This document shows, piece after piece, positions 21,494 to 35,200 of a stretch of 64,000 nt of DNA (the first letter of the stretch is position 1; each line of letters begins with the position of its first letter). A model generated the notes under the pieces. The model searched no databases, was not told the DNA's origin, and saw nothing but the letters and a program-made list of their open reading frames with translations. The position numbers and the translations under genes were made by a program. This DNA is from Lepidostoma basale (Eukaryota; Arthropoda; Insecta; Trichoptera; Lepidostomatidae). The stretch is taken from the NCBI GenBank assembly GCA_022606425.2, contig JAHDVF020000521.1, forward strand, positions 248,001-312,000. Reading direction: 5' to 3'.

Positions 21494-24400
21494 CTGAACC
21501 CATCAGCAAGTCATCAATATTTTATTGTTCTCTACAATAATTACTATCCTTGCTGTTTATCTCAAGAATACTACTAATTATTTTAAATTTTACTTCTGTA
21601 TTGCAAATTTACATTTCAATAAAAATCTACACAGCTGACTATACCAAGCTCTTTGGTCCATGGGTTATCTATATATGTTTTAAACTATTATCCGGAGGTA
21701 TGTACAATCCAGGAATACTGAGAGAACTAAATCTATACGTTCCCCATAGTTATAGCAGAGCAAGGAGGCATATATTATTTTATGTCCCAAATTGCCGCAC
21801 AGAGGCCTTTCGAAGTTCTCCTGTATTGAAAGCGATTCGTCTTTTAAATAAGGTTGCAAAAGAGATAGACCTCTTTGGATGCAATTATGGTGAATTCATG
21901 AATACCTTTACAATAAGGGCAGCAAGGAAATAACTGGCATATTCCTATTCATAAGGTTCTATGTATATTTCCTTTGATATCCTTTTTTTCACCCTTTATA
22001 TCGTTTTGTTCGCGCTGTAATGACGTAAAGGATTTTTTCAACAAAATAATAATAATAATGTTCCGATATTTGCCTTAGTGAACGTTTTTAGCTACAATAC
22101 CGACAGGTTATACTGTTATTTTTATGAGTTTGACATGTGTCAACATTAATCAGCGTACATCATTAGCAATCTCATACAACAAACAGTTTTCCATTCCGTA
22201 CGCTTTTCTGTTTTAATTTGAAAAAATCGGCTGCCCAATCACACTGAATGCTTGTAGAGGTCTATAGCGACAGCAATTTTAACCTGAGCGACAAGAAGAC
22301 CCTGTTTAAGAGTGAAGATTGAATGACTAACCCAAGCATTACAGAGTCAATTTGACTGTCCCACACATACCTGACGAGCAGTGAAAGTACCGCTGCCTTG
22401 CTCCCGCTGCAGGGCTCCAGCGCGATGGGACTGGGGGAGTCCCTCTTGGGCCGCCGCCCCGCCCCCTCCGCGGCCCCCTCCCGGCCCGGGCTGTCGGCCT
22501 CCGGCTTGTCCCGCACCTCGATCTCCACCAGCACCTGCACAGGCCAACACGAGTACAGTTGCGTGTAGACACGGCGGGACTATTGTGTTAGGTTATTCTG
22601 TAGACACGGCAAGTACCTGTACCTGTGAGAAGGGGCGCGAGGCCATCTGCTCCATCTCCACAAAGAGGCGCTGGCGCCGCCGGTACATGTCGTACTTCTG
22701 CTTGATCTTCCACATGATGGCCGCCACCAGCAGCAGCAACAGGAAACAGCTGCAACGGAGGTTTATGAATTAATACAGTGTAAAAATATATTTTGTACAT
22801 TATTGATGGGCGCAGTTTTAACTTGGCAAAACTCCATTATAATATTAATGTACGAGGCATATCTAGAAATAAGTGTACTGAGGCTCTCACGACCGGATGG
22901 ATTTTATTTTCGACATGTTGGCTACACTCCCGTGTAGCCTGAACCTTCCCCTCCGCAATGAGACCGGTTAAAGGTCAGTATGTTGAGAAGTGTCGACGCG
23001 ACAACACGTTTCGTGAAAAATGTCAATCCAATATCCCGCCAAGTGCGAAATATGAGGCGCCAGGCAAGAGTTTTTGAGGCACTGCAAACTCCATGGAGAT
23101 GAATTTCTCCGCTCGAATTGAATATATGCCTCATGGGGAGACCATCAACTCTGCAAGATACTGTGAGACCGTAAAAAATTCAGTACACTTACTTTCTGAA
23201 GATGCCTCGTATAATGAAAGCGCAATTGCTTCTCGGTTTAACATTGATAAACAATAGATACAAATTAGTTTCGCCTTGTGAGGGCATTGTAAATGTTCCA
23301 TCTAAATAGCCAGTTATGTCCACAGCATTGTGCAGCATTAATGAACTGATCCATCATGTTTGATCTGTAGTAATGTAATAGTGGTAGCTTACGATGAGAA
23401 TGTGATGAAGAACTGCTGCAGGTTGAGCTTAGGATACTGGGAAAATGAGATCTGTATCCAGAGCGGCGGCTGGAAGTCGTACACGTACACGTAGAAGGTG
23501 GTCAGCGTGGTGTTGTCCTCCATGCCAAACTGGTGCTCTGCCTTGGCGAACCTGCGACAACCACAACCTGAGTATCCTCTCCTCGTAGACTCATTAGACA
23601 GTGACCATGAACAATGGCAAGCTTAGGGCGCACACGCACCTGTACTTGAAGGTAGTGCAGTTGATGGAATGGAAGACACTCCTCTCCTGGCCGTTGTTGC
23701 TGCGGATGGTGATGTTCATCTTGGCCAGCACGCTGCAGGTGATGGAGAAGTCCGCGTCGATGTCCGGCTTGATGGGCGAGTTGCGGAAATTGATCTGCGT
23801 GTAGTGGCGGTCCTCCTTCTTAGACAGGTTGAAGGTGAACTGGTAGTCTATCGCCAGGTCATCTGCACACAATATTACTCTCCCTGTCACATGATCTTAT
23901 GCAAGTCTCTCGCACAGGGCCATACTTATATCTGTGCAACTGGCTTCATTTGCAGTAAAGGTCTCAAACTACGGTTGACTACATACACAGCCCGGACAGA
24001 TAGTCCCAGGTCATCATAGTATTACGTACAATTTAGCAGTAAGGAACTAAAGTACAAAGGTTTATATAATACATTCAAATATGAGCTGCAAATGCAGTTT
24101 CCTGTAGTTCAAAACCAATATTTTTGAACTGCAAATGTAAACAGCCGCACTAGATGGGTAAAGTGATGTAATTTTAAAATGTGTATGTTTTAAGCAAAAA
24201 AGTATATTTTAATAATACAATAGTATAAATTAATTAAAATGTATGCAATTAATTGAAACCATAAATCAAACTTTATTCAAAGACAACCTGCCATATTGAA
24301 TGAGACACACTTATAGGGAGATGGCGTGCTGCCTGGTGTAGTATCGTAAGGTTAGGTCACTCACAGTAGCAGGAGCCCTTGTTGCTGGGGTCCCCGTGGT

Positions 24401-27400
24401 AGTGGTTGGTGGCGTCGCACTTCTCGCAGCGGTCCCCGGCCAGCCCCTTGGTGGTGCAGAAGCACTTGCCGCTCTCCGGGTGGCACAGGGCGGCCTGCTC
24501 GTTGCACTCGCACGCTACACATACACCACACCAACACATTGGGGGAAATATTCTTGGCAAAAATAATAAATAATAAACCCGGGAGACAGTCTAAGGCAGA
24601 GTCAAATCAATCAGTCTTACTGACAAGAACGTGGATGCATGAAATTAAAAGAAAAGAACATAACAACCTTTCCAGATTTTCCAAGGTGAATCTAAAAGGC
24701 CATTGATCAGGTTTAAAACAAATAAACATAATGCCAATTCTCCGAAAGGGTATGCAGAGAGAATAGATTGACACACCTCTCTAGCTTCCTCCACATTGAT
24801 ACAGCGAGTCATACACGTACATCGATTATTTTCCCCTTTCTAACATGGCCAACCTTAAATATTTGATTAATTTGGTCATACCGTGTTTTCCTCAGTTATC
24901 CTCGACTCCGCAATCCATTCACATCGTTAATGTATACTTTCTTAACCATTCTTTCTTCATCCATGTGTTCCATATGTAAAAATCCAACACAGTGATCCTT
25001 TCATAATTTTGTTCGTAATACTTTCTTCAGCTCTACATTCCTTCCTTATATTAGCATTTGAAATTCTATCATATATCGTTTTACCACACATGCGTCAAAG
25101 GGATCTCATCTCTATCACAGATCTATGCTTCACTTCCATTCATAAAGGTTGGAACCAGAACCCCATTGCGAATGGCCATTTTCGCTAACCTAGTTTTAAT
25201 CTAATTAAAAAAACAGGGTTCCTGTAAATTTGTCTCTTGAAAGAAAGTTAAATGTTAGCACAGCCGATGTTTATAGTTTGACGCAAGGCGAGATACTCAC
25301 GCAGGCACCGGCCCCCGTTGAGGGGGTTTCCCCAGTAGCCGGGGGAGCAGCGCTCGCAGTGGGCCCCAGTGGTGAGGTTGCCGCACGGCTGCACGCACGA
25401 GGTGCCCCCTTCCAGACAAGTGGAGTGCCCGTTGCACTGACAACTGTAATCCAAACACATTCCCTATAGATTATACACCATCTTATACATATAGGACACC
25501 AGCCTCTCAGGACTCAGGAATTGACATAAAAAGCATATTTTTTCCAGGGCTTTCAAAAAGACGCCATCTTTTGTGTTTTGAGATCAATAGACCGCCTTGA
25601 ACCCTAGTTATTAGAGAATATAAAATAGCATTTTGGAGTTTAGCAAATATTTATATTACGACCTTCGCAGTCGAGTGGCAAGTGCTACGACTGCCACACC
25701 AAATGTCCCGGGTTCGATTCCCGGCGATGGAGTGTGATCATCACATTGTCTTTGGTCTGGCACAAAATTCACGTGAAAATAAAATGGCGATAGATGCTAC
25801 CTATCACATGTCATGAGAATCAATATGATAGCTATACCCTTTTCATCAATTTGGTTTGCACTGTAAAGATTTAAAGAGCATTCAACAAAATAATAATAAT
25901 ATTTCATATTTCAGGGTTTTCGAGGTGAGAACTAGGGATGTGCAAAATGAATCACCTCAGGGATATGAGCTGAACGGTTACGTTCAGCAAAGTGAGCCGA
26001 CTCTTTTTCATAACTCACGGCTCATCATTTTGAGTCATTCTGTCCCTACTCACCGGAAGTCGGTGTCAAGCCCTAAAAAAAAAAGGTTGCCAAAGTTTTC
26101 GATCATCCAATTTTACGACTTCCGGTTAGTAGGCAGAGAAATCGGCGGCGGCCTTTTTTTTAGCTCATTTCAGGAGTTGGTTTTTATGAAAACAACAACT
26201 CAAAATGATGAGCCGTGAGTTTTGAAAAAGAGTTAGCTCACTCTGCTGAACGGTATATTCAGCTCACAAAAAGTCGACTCTTTCGCAATAATTTATGATT
26301 CAGCCAGTGGATCATTGAACTGCCGCTCTTTTTTTGTGAGTCATTGCTCGCTCGCTCACCTAAGTGAGTCGACTCTTTGAGTTAACTCGTGAACGGATCG
26401 CACATCCCTATTGAGAACAATTAAGTGGCAAATTTGTACTTTGACCACATTGAATGTAGTCTCCCTTTTGAATTTAAATGATAAAATAATAGACAAGCAA
26501 AAAATAAGGTTCTTAGTTTAGGTGTGTGTACAGGTGTATTGCGACTGGATACTTTTGAGAGAAGGGTGCTGCGCAGAATTCTGGGGCCTGTGAATGACGG
26601 TGAAGGCTGGAGAGTGCGGCATAATGACGAGCTGTACAATATTATTATGGAGAGTATCTTGTATTCCTAATGTCGAACCATCTCTCATGCGTTCCTGGTA
26701 TTATATATTTATTATGTTTTACCTGTTCTCAATAGATGCCTTAAACTATAATATAAAAAATGTTTGTAGGTAATGTCTTTTGAGAAAATAAACTGATCTG
26801 ATTTGATTTGAATATTTACAAAGCTCCCAGTCTCTCCACACAGGTCAGACTGAATAGACTGAGATGGGCCGGTCACATGCAGAGGATGCCGTCATCGCGA
26901 ACCCCAAAAAGATTACTGGAGTGGTACCCAGGTGGTAAAAGACCAATTGGACGACCAAGGCTGCGATGGGAGGATGAAGTTGGGAGAGATGGAGCAAGAT
27001 TGTTAAGAGTGTCAGATTGGAGGGTCGAAGCAGAGGACAGGAGGAGTTGGAGGCGAAGAATACTGGAGGCTAAGGCTCGATATGGGCTGTAGGGCCATCG
27101 AAGAAGAAGAAGAAGAAGTACAGGTGTATTGCTTGGGCTTTATGTATATGTGCGTCATGTTTTGGCCTCCGTTGTGGAAATTATTCTTCAAAAGAAATTT
27201 TTATTAAATTCATCCATCCTGCATGGAGAACATGCGGACAGTTATTAATCTACAAGTTATTACGTATTGTCTCGGATAACGTTGAGAGGTCGTTCTCCCG
27301 TGAATGTACAGATACGAGTAAATCGTAATTGTACAATACTATATGTATTTTGTCACACAGTTATGATAATGAAGTTGTGTGTACCTGGGGCAGTGTGTGA

Positions 27401-29209
27401 AGTGCCAGTTGCGACAGGAGCGCGGCGAGCTGGGGCTGGCGGCGCCCCCGGCCAGACAGGCGCCCATCCCGGTGCGGGAGCCGTCGTCGCACCAGCCGCA
27501 GGCCGGCTCCTCGCGGCAGCTGCTGCACGAGGCGTACGCCGCGCACGGGTCCGTCGGCGCTCGGGCCACGGGGGTCGCAGCTGCCAATACCAACCAATCA
27601 CACATCTTTATTGTTTCTTCAACGACTCCATATTAAATAATTAATACAATTGAAAACATTTGTTCTCTGGAAGTTTTATTATATTTTAAGGGAATTACAT
27701 CTTTTGAAAACAAAAACATTTGATAATGCTTTAGAAAGACAAAACACGGCTTTAATAATCAAATGATTTTACTGAAATCTCTTGATGGAAGTTCATTTTA
27801 AATAATAATTAAATAAAACGATGTTTCTTAACTACTTCCACTTTTGTCTTAATTTCGACAGCGACCGGTTTCGCCAGGCTCGCTGGCATCGACAGACTGG
27901 TCTACTGTTTCTAGAGAACAAATGTTTTCATTCATATTGTTTATTAAATCACGTACACTTTACTAACAAAGGGAGGGCACGACATAGAAAATTGATTTCG
28001 GGATGGGATTTTGTAGGATTATAGTAACATATCAGGATTGTAGTACTCATTTGATTATCTTAGTGAAAACAATATTAACTCAATAACTATTACAAATGAA
28101 AATTCTGCTTTCTAAAAGTTTTATTATATTTTATAGGAATGACATATTTTGCCTTGAAGAAAAAAACATTTGGTAATACCTTAGCAAGGCGAAACATGTA
28201 ATTCCAAATAATAATTAAATAAAACAATGTTTATTAACTACTTCCATTTTTGTCTTTATTTCGACAGTGACCGGTTTCGCTAGACTTGCTGGCATAGACA
28301 GACTGGTGTCATTCCCATAAAATATAATAAAACTTGCATAAAACAGACAATTTCTTTCGTATTAATTATTTAATATGGAGTTTTATATCATTGTTCAAGA
28401 AAGAATAAATAAATCACATAAAAGCTGAGTATGGGATGTGATGGGATGGGAGTGTATGTACCTGTGTGTGATGAGCGGCAGCGGCCGATGACGGTGGTCC
28501 ACTCCCGGCACTGGCCGTAGGGGAAGGAGGCGGTGTAGGCGTTCTTGTCCACACAGCGCGCCTGGTTCTGGCACCAGATGCACTCCTCCTGCGTGCAGTT
28601 GCTGCACGAGGACAGCTCCCAGCACGACGCGCCGCACGCACCCGCCTCGCCCCCCGTCACCGCCGCGCCCCCCGTCTCCCCTGCATCCCCCGCGCTCGTG
28701 TCGCTCACTGTGCCCTCCGATACCGCAAACACTAAAACATTAAATATCCACATTAATAATAGAAATATAACAGTCCAGAAAGAATCCAGTATAAACTCTG
28801 CTGGACAGTTTTCAAAGCTCTACATGGAATGGCACCAAATTATATATCCGAACTCTGTATAACGGACAGCCTGAATACAAGGAAATCCACACTTCGCTCG
28901 GCGAACTCCTCGGCAATAGGAAGATTAGTTGAGCCAAAGCGTTGCCCTAGTACAAATTTCGGGAATCGAGCGTTTGCGGTAGCCGGTCCATCAGCTTGGA
29001 ACAATCTTCCTTCACACCTCAGAAGCATAAATGATCCGACAGACTTCAAATCTAAGCTGAAAACCCGCATTTTTCATATTTCATACCCAATTTAAACATT
29101 TATACTTTGTTCTACTATACTTTTCAACCGATCGTGAAAATTTTGATTTTTAGATTTAATGCGCCCTTGAGGTGATTACATCACAAAAACGGTACTATAA
29201 AAGTTAGCA

Positions 29210-29246
<37 letters not shown>

Positions 29247-32200
29247 ACATTAAAAAAATAACCTAGAACATTTTTTAATGAAATAGCCAAATACCAGGGG
29301 TGTTAGTTGAAGTTTGCCGGTTTTTTCAATAAAGAAAACGCTTAATTCTCAAGGGAATCTCAAAACATTTTTATTCAAAGTATTGACCATCGGATTCTAT
29401 ACATTTTGCCCATCTTTGAGGCAAATCATGGATACCATTCCAAAAAAAAAAATTCTCTTTCGAGGCAAACTCATTCGACGAGCCATTTTTCGACTTTTTC
29501 AAAATTGGCGAAGCGCTGCTCTGCGAGTGAGTGTCCCATCGATGCGAAAAGGTGATAGTCGGACGGGGCGAGGTCTGGAGAGTACGGCGGGTGTGAAAAA
29601 AAAAAGAAAAGAAAAGATTTCCTTTCGAACCTTTGAAGCAGCATTTCACAAATGGTTTTTCGATTTTCGATTTGTCTCTCGTTCATTTGGTGTGGTACCC
29701 ATTTTCCATACTTTTGGATCTTTCCCATGGCTTTTAAACGTTGGCAAATTGCTCCTCGGGGCACATTAAGTGTTTGGGCCAATTGTTGTTGCGATTGGGT
29801 TGGGTCTTCATCCAATAACGCCTGCAATTCATCGTCTTCGAACTTTTTCGTTGCACCAGGATGTTCATTGTCTGTTAAATCGAAATCTCCACTTTTAAAT
29901 TGACGAAACCATGTCTCACATGTTCTAATCACTGGAGCATGTTCACCATAAGTTTCTACCAGCAACCGATGAGCTTCAACTGCTTTTTTCTTTTGATGAA
30001 ATAAGAAAAGCAATGAATGCCGCAAATTCGATTTACTTGGAACGAAACTCGACATATTCACTGAGGTGAACAACTATGACACTATTATTTTGGCAGAATG
30101 TAACTTGTGTATTTTTGAAGGTTAATGTCCATAGAAAAATATGACATAGATGCCAAATCATAGAAATGTATACATATCTCTAGCGACATCTATGAGTAAA
30201 ACCGGCAAACTTCAACTAACACCCCTGGTAAATAAGATTTTATTGTTTATAATATCTTCTTTACTTTGCTTTATAAATATAAACTTAAACGAAAAGTCTA
30301 CCAATAACACTTCTCCGAGTCCCTTTCACATGTACACCCCCTGCAAGTTGAAAAAAGTTGGGCAAGCAACAAACGCAAGTCACCTTACAGAGTATCAAAA
30401 CAGCAAAGGCACTTGCGAAATATTATTTGCTAATGGACACTTGGCTTTACGTTTAAACTTCTTACATTATCCATGAGGAAGGATAAGAAGCAACAGAAAA
30501 GGTACGGTGGCAGAAAATCAAAGAGAAATTTGGACATAATGAAAATTTGTTGATAATTTGGTTTGGACACATGGAAAGAATGAGTGAAGACAGAATGGTA
30601 AAGAAGGTATATGTAAACGGCGTGAATGGAGCTAGAAATAGAGGAAGGCCGAGGAAAAAGTTGCATGATCAAATCAATCAAATATTAAATGTCGGCCACG
30701 TGAGGAGTTGGAGAAATCGACGTGCATGCATGACAAGATGTATGAATGTAGAGAAATATATCAGGACAGAAATAAGCGAGAGAAATATGTCAGGACAGAA
30801 CAGTGTGGCGTTCCATTCTTTCTGCCTACCCCTCCGGGGAGACGGCGTGATGGTTAGTTAGTTAGTTAGTTATGAAAATAAAATTAAAAAAATATTTAAA
30901 ATTTCTCTGTAGTGTTTAGTTTGATTCCATCATTTCGTCATTTCGGTCATTGGTATGCCAGCGAGCTGCCGAAACTGGTCGAAGGCATAAAATTAAGTGG
31001 AATCTAAATATATATACTGCTGATGAGTTTCATCAAAAGTCTAATAGCTTGTATCATTCTAGTAACTTGAACAATTGAACAGTGATGAGGAGGGGCTCTC
31101 ACCGGAAGTGTGCTGCGAGCACTTGGCAGACTCCAGATCCCAGTGGCAGTGCGCGGGGAGCACCCCCGAGGCGCTGGCCCCCAGGCAGGAGCGGCAGGAG
31201 TGCAGGGAGGAGCAGGCCGCGCCGCCCTCGGCCGGGCACTCTTCCAAGCTGGTGATAGTCTGTAATAACACATTCATTCTGTTGTTTTGCTTGTTTGCTG
31301 GACATAGTTTCCATAACTTAGTTAAAATGTTAATTTATTACACTACTGAGATTTTTTTAACCAAACTGTTAACAATGAATGTAATTTGAGAGTTTGCATG
31401 AAGATATTGGCCTCAAAAGGCCAGAATTGTTTAGTTATTTCAATTCTTCTTCTTCTTGTGCCGTGTCAGGTCCCCCCGACGTTGGCGATCACTCCGGTGA
31501 AAACCTCCCTGTCCTGCGCTGCCCGAAACAGGTCATCCACCGTCCTCATTCCGGTCCACTCTCTAATGTTGCGCAGCCAGGACATCTGTTTTCTGCCAAC
31601 TCCCCGTCTTCCCTCTATCTTGCCCTCCAATATAAGTCGGAGGAGGCGGTACTTTTCTCCACGCAGCACGTGACCCAAATATGAGACCTTTTTCACTTTG
31701 ACATTCGACAACAGCTCTCAATTTCAATAACTCTTTCAAAACTTAGTAAATGTCTTCATACTCGTATATTGAAGAATTATCACAAAAATGTATGATGCCG
31801 TTAACTCTTTAACTAACTTTTTTTTTGAGATAATCAAATGATTTTACTGAAATCTCTTGATGGAAGTACATTTTAAAATAACTTCGTATCGCCTCTGAAT
31901 CAATAAATGTTGTGTTAACTTATTAGCTAAATTAAATTCACTTTTTTATTAAGGTAAATCAATACTTAAAATGGAGTAAGTTCAATAAATGTGCAAAAAT
32001 CAAAATGTTCATTATTTTAATTACATTGGAATGTAATTCACTTGAAAGCAAGCTTCTTCTTCTTCTTTTAGACCTTTGGTCTGTTCCTGTAATCAGGCTG
32101 GCCTCTCTTGGGAGGTCGACTTGAATAACATCAACGATCCAAGTGTGCGCGGGAGATACCTATTGGTGGGGATGAGGTTCGCAACCAATCACACAGGGTC

Positions 32201-35200
32201 TCCCACGGGAGCGAAAAGAGAAGGACGGCGTGATGCTTATTTAGTTAGTAAGTTAGAATAACAGTGAATCCATGAAAGTCACATATTTTTTTGTATTATT
32301 TTTGCTAATCATGATTTGGCGAGACTGTTTCTTCTCTCTGACTGTTTTGTGTGGACTATACAGACCTTCCTCTGTGAGGAGTGGTAGCTGGAACTGCTGC
32401 AGCGCTGCGACATGCACACCCCAGCCGGGCACCACACGCAAGAGTAGGAGGTCTGCACGCACGCCGCGCACTCCGTCTGCAGCGAGCAGCGGTCTGCAAC
32501 ACAACACGACACATTATTATTATTAGCCAGAGCATTCAACATGGTATGTACTTACTTTACAACATGGATTTTGCAATTAACTCAAAGAGGATACCGAGAG
32601 GCACAGCATTATGTACATCATTACTAAATACCTTCTCCATCACTCTTTCCTAGTGTAGATCTTACTACGTTAATGACATTTACAAAACATCATTTTTTCA
32701 GTTTGTAAAACATGTAACTAGCCGATAAATTATTTAATTTTGTGTACACCAATAGATGTCGCTGGTAGTCCAAATTTTGGCATAATCTGGAACTATTGGA
32801 GAAATTATAAATGTGTTCCAAGCATAGGGCCATACGCTTTCTGACCATGTATTCAATGGCCCCACGGTTGGGGCAGTACGCACTGTTATCCTACATCCAG
32901 GTTGATGTAAGAAGTAGAATATAAATACTTAGAATAAATCTTCCGCCTGTGCTTTTGTTGTTTTAACACCCCCTGGAAGTTGACTTGCACTTGTAGCTTG
33001 CCCAACTTGCCCAACAGCTGTCGCGACAATTTCATAGAAATTAAATCAATTGAGATATTATAACAGAACTAACTAACCATCACGCTGTCTCCCGAAGGGG
33101 TAGACAGAATAAATGGACCTCCTCAACATTCATACATTGTGTCATGCACGCGCATCGATTTCTCTGACTCATATGGCCGACATTCAATATTTGATTTATT
33201 TGATCGTGCCACGTTTTCCTCGGTCTTCCTCTATTTCTGGTTCCATTTACATTGTTAAGATATAATTTTTTTACCATTCTTTCTTCATTCATTCTTTCTA
33301 AACCATCTTAATGATCTTTCATTATTTTGTTCATAACACCATCATTCGCACCGAATTCACTTCTTATATTTTCATTCGACACCCTATCATACACAGAGTA
33401 TTCACACATTTGTCTAAGAGATCTCATTTCTACTGCATTTATTCTACTTTCATCCTTCTTTTGCCAGTTCCATGCTTCACTTCCATACATAAGGGTCGGT
33501 AGAAGAACACCATTGTGTACTGCCATTCTAGCTGTTTGGGATAGGTTTTTGTTTGCGAAGACAACTTTAAGTGCACCATTCACTTTGTTGCCTGCCCCAA
33601 CCCTTCCAATGTTTACATTACAGTGTTTAAATTAAACGGTTATTAATGAAAACATATTTTTCTAGAAGTTTTATTGCGCTTTAATGGGAGTGGCATATTT
33701 CATCTGCTGGAATACAAAGTTTTACATCATTGTTCAAGAAACAAAAAGTATAATAAGCCTGTAGTGCTGGGTTAACGAGTATGAATTTCCCCGACCTTTG
33801 TGTGAGAGCATCCTCTGCGTGATGCGATCCCGGCTCTCCTCGGGGCATCTGATGTAGATCTGCTCAAAGTCCGGGTCCTGCACGCGCAGGAAGTCCCGTG
33901 CCACCTCTGTCACCTGCAATACGTATACAAAAAAGGGTATATTTAAAAAAATATATAGGATATTGTTGATACACTTGTTGACTATTATTTCACATAATCG
34001 CCATCCCATTCAATGCATGTGGTGAGCCGTGGCACAAGCTTCTTTATGCCCTCCTCGAAGAACTCTCCTGCTAGCTCCTTCTCTCACTTCAGAACCTCTA
34101 TCTGGACCTGCTCGTCGGTTGAAAATTTAATTCCCCCCATGTGTGTCTTATGGTAGGTGAAAAGATGATAATCTAAAGGTGTCAAGTGAGGCGAATACGG
34201 GGGATGTTTCAAAACATCCCAACCAAATGAGTCCAAGAGCACCTGAGTGAGTAAGGTTGTGCGAAGACGGACGTTGTCGTGCAGCATTCCCCTCCTTTTG
34301 AGTTTATTTAGGGCTCCGGTTCAGGGAAAATACAGCTGCTGTTTGTTTTTGTACGAAGTAATATTAGAAGTCTATAGAGTTAGCAAAGCAACGGCTATAA
34401 AAGAAAAAAATGCAAAATAAGCGTATGGTCCGCATGCGCCTTAGTTCACATGACCTGGAATGTAAGTCCTTAAAATGATGTCTTCCAGTTAGGATTCATT
34501 GCCGGTGTCGTGTGTTTTGGGTGAAGTATTTTATAAGCTGTGAAGTGTCAGTTGAGGGTCCCACTCACGTTGTAGCAGAAGCCCCTGTTGGCGTCCCAGA
34601 GGCACTTGAGCGTGGAGCGCGGGGAGAGGCAGGCACCCTGCGAGGAGCGCCCCCGGCAGTCCCCGGGCTGCAGGCGCAGCAGGTCCCTCCGCAGCTGCCC
34701 TGAGAAGCCCCCGTAGATGTACAGCGCCCCCTCGAACACAGTTCCACTGTGCCCATATCGAGCCATATCTATACAAAAAAAACAAATAAACATTTTTATT
34801 ATTATCATAGCACTAATACTTTTAGGACTAGCAACTTAAAATGTTAAAAATGGGATGTTGCACTTAAAGTTGTCATCGCAAACCAAATCCTATTTAAAAA
34901 TGCTAAGGTGATAGTGCACAATGGTGTTCTTGTACCAACACTATGTATGGAAGTGAAGCATGAAACTGGCAAAATAAAAGTAGAATAAATGCAGTATAAA
35001 TGTGTGATAAATCTGTATATGAAAGTGTCAAATATAAGAAGTGAATGCAGTGCGAATGAAAATGTTATGATCAAAATAATGAAAGGGTCTTTAAGATGGT
35101 TTGGACACACGGAAAGAATGATAAAATATATATATATATATATATAGGTATTATATAAACGATGTAAACTGAACAAGAAATAGAGGAAGACCGAGGAAAA

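Noticed and set aside
22381..22773. Plus-strand open frame of 130 codons
   Set aside because: It is antisense to attractin exons 23-24 and arises from their GC-rich composition. The minus strand has the conserved protein and splice sites.
25710..25725. A tRNA gene
   Set aside because: The A and B boxes are good but no cloverleaf or acceptor stem forms, and a non-tRNA body with a tail follows. It is a tRNA-derived SINE.
27267..27644. Plus-strand open frames rich in Ala/Gly/Arg
   Set aside because: Antisense to attractin exon 18; no family resemblance.
28732..31102. Hidden lectin-domain exon of attractin
   Set aside because: All frames in the interval were considered. Only mariner, LINE and AT-rich sequence was found, and the flanking exons already join in phase.
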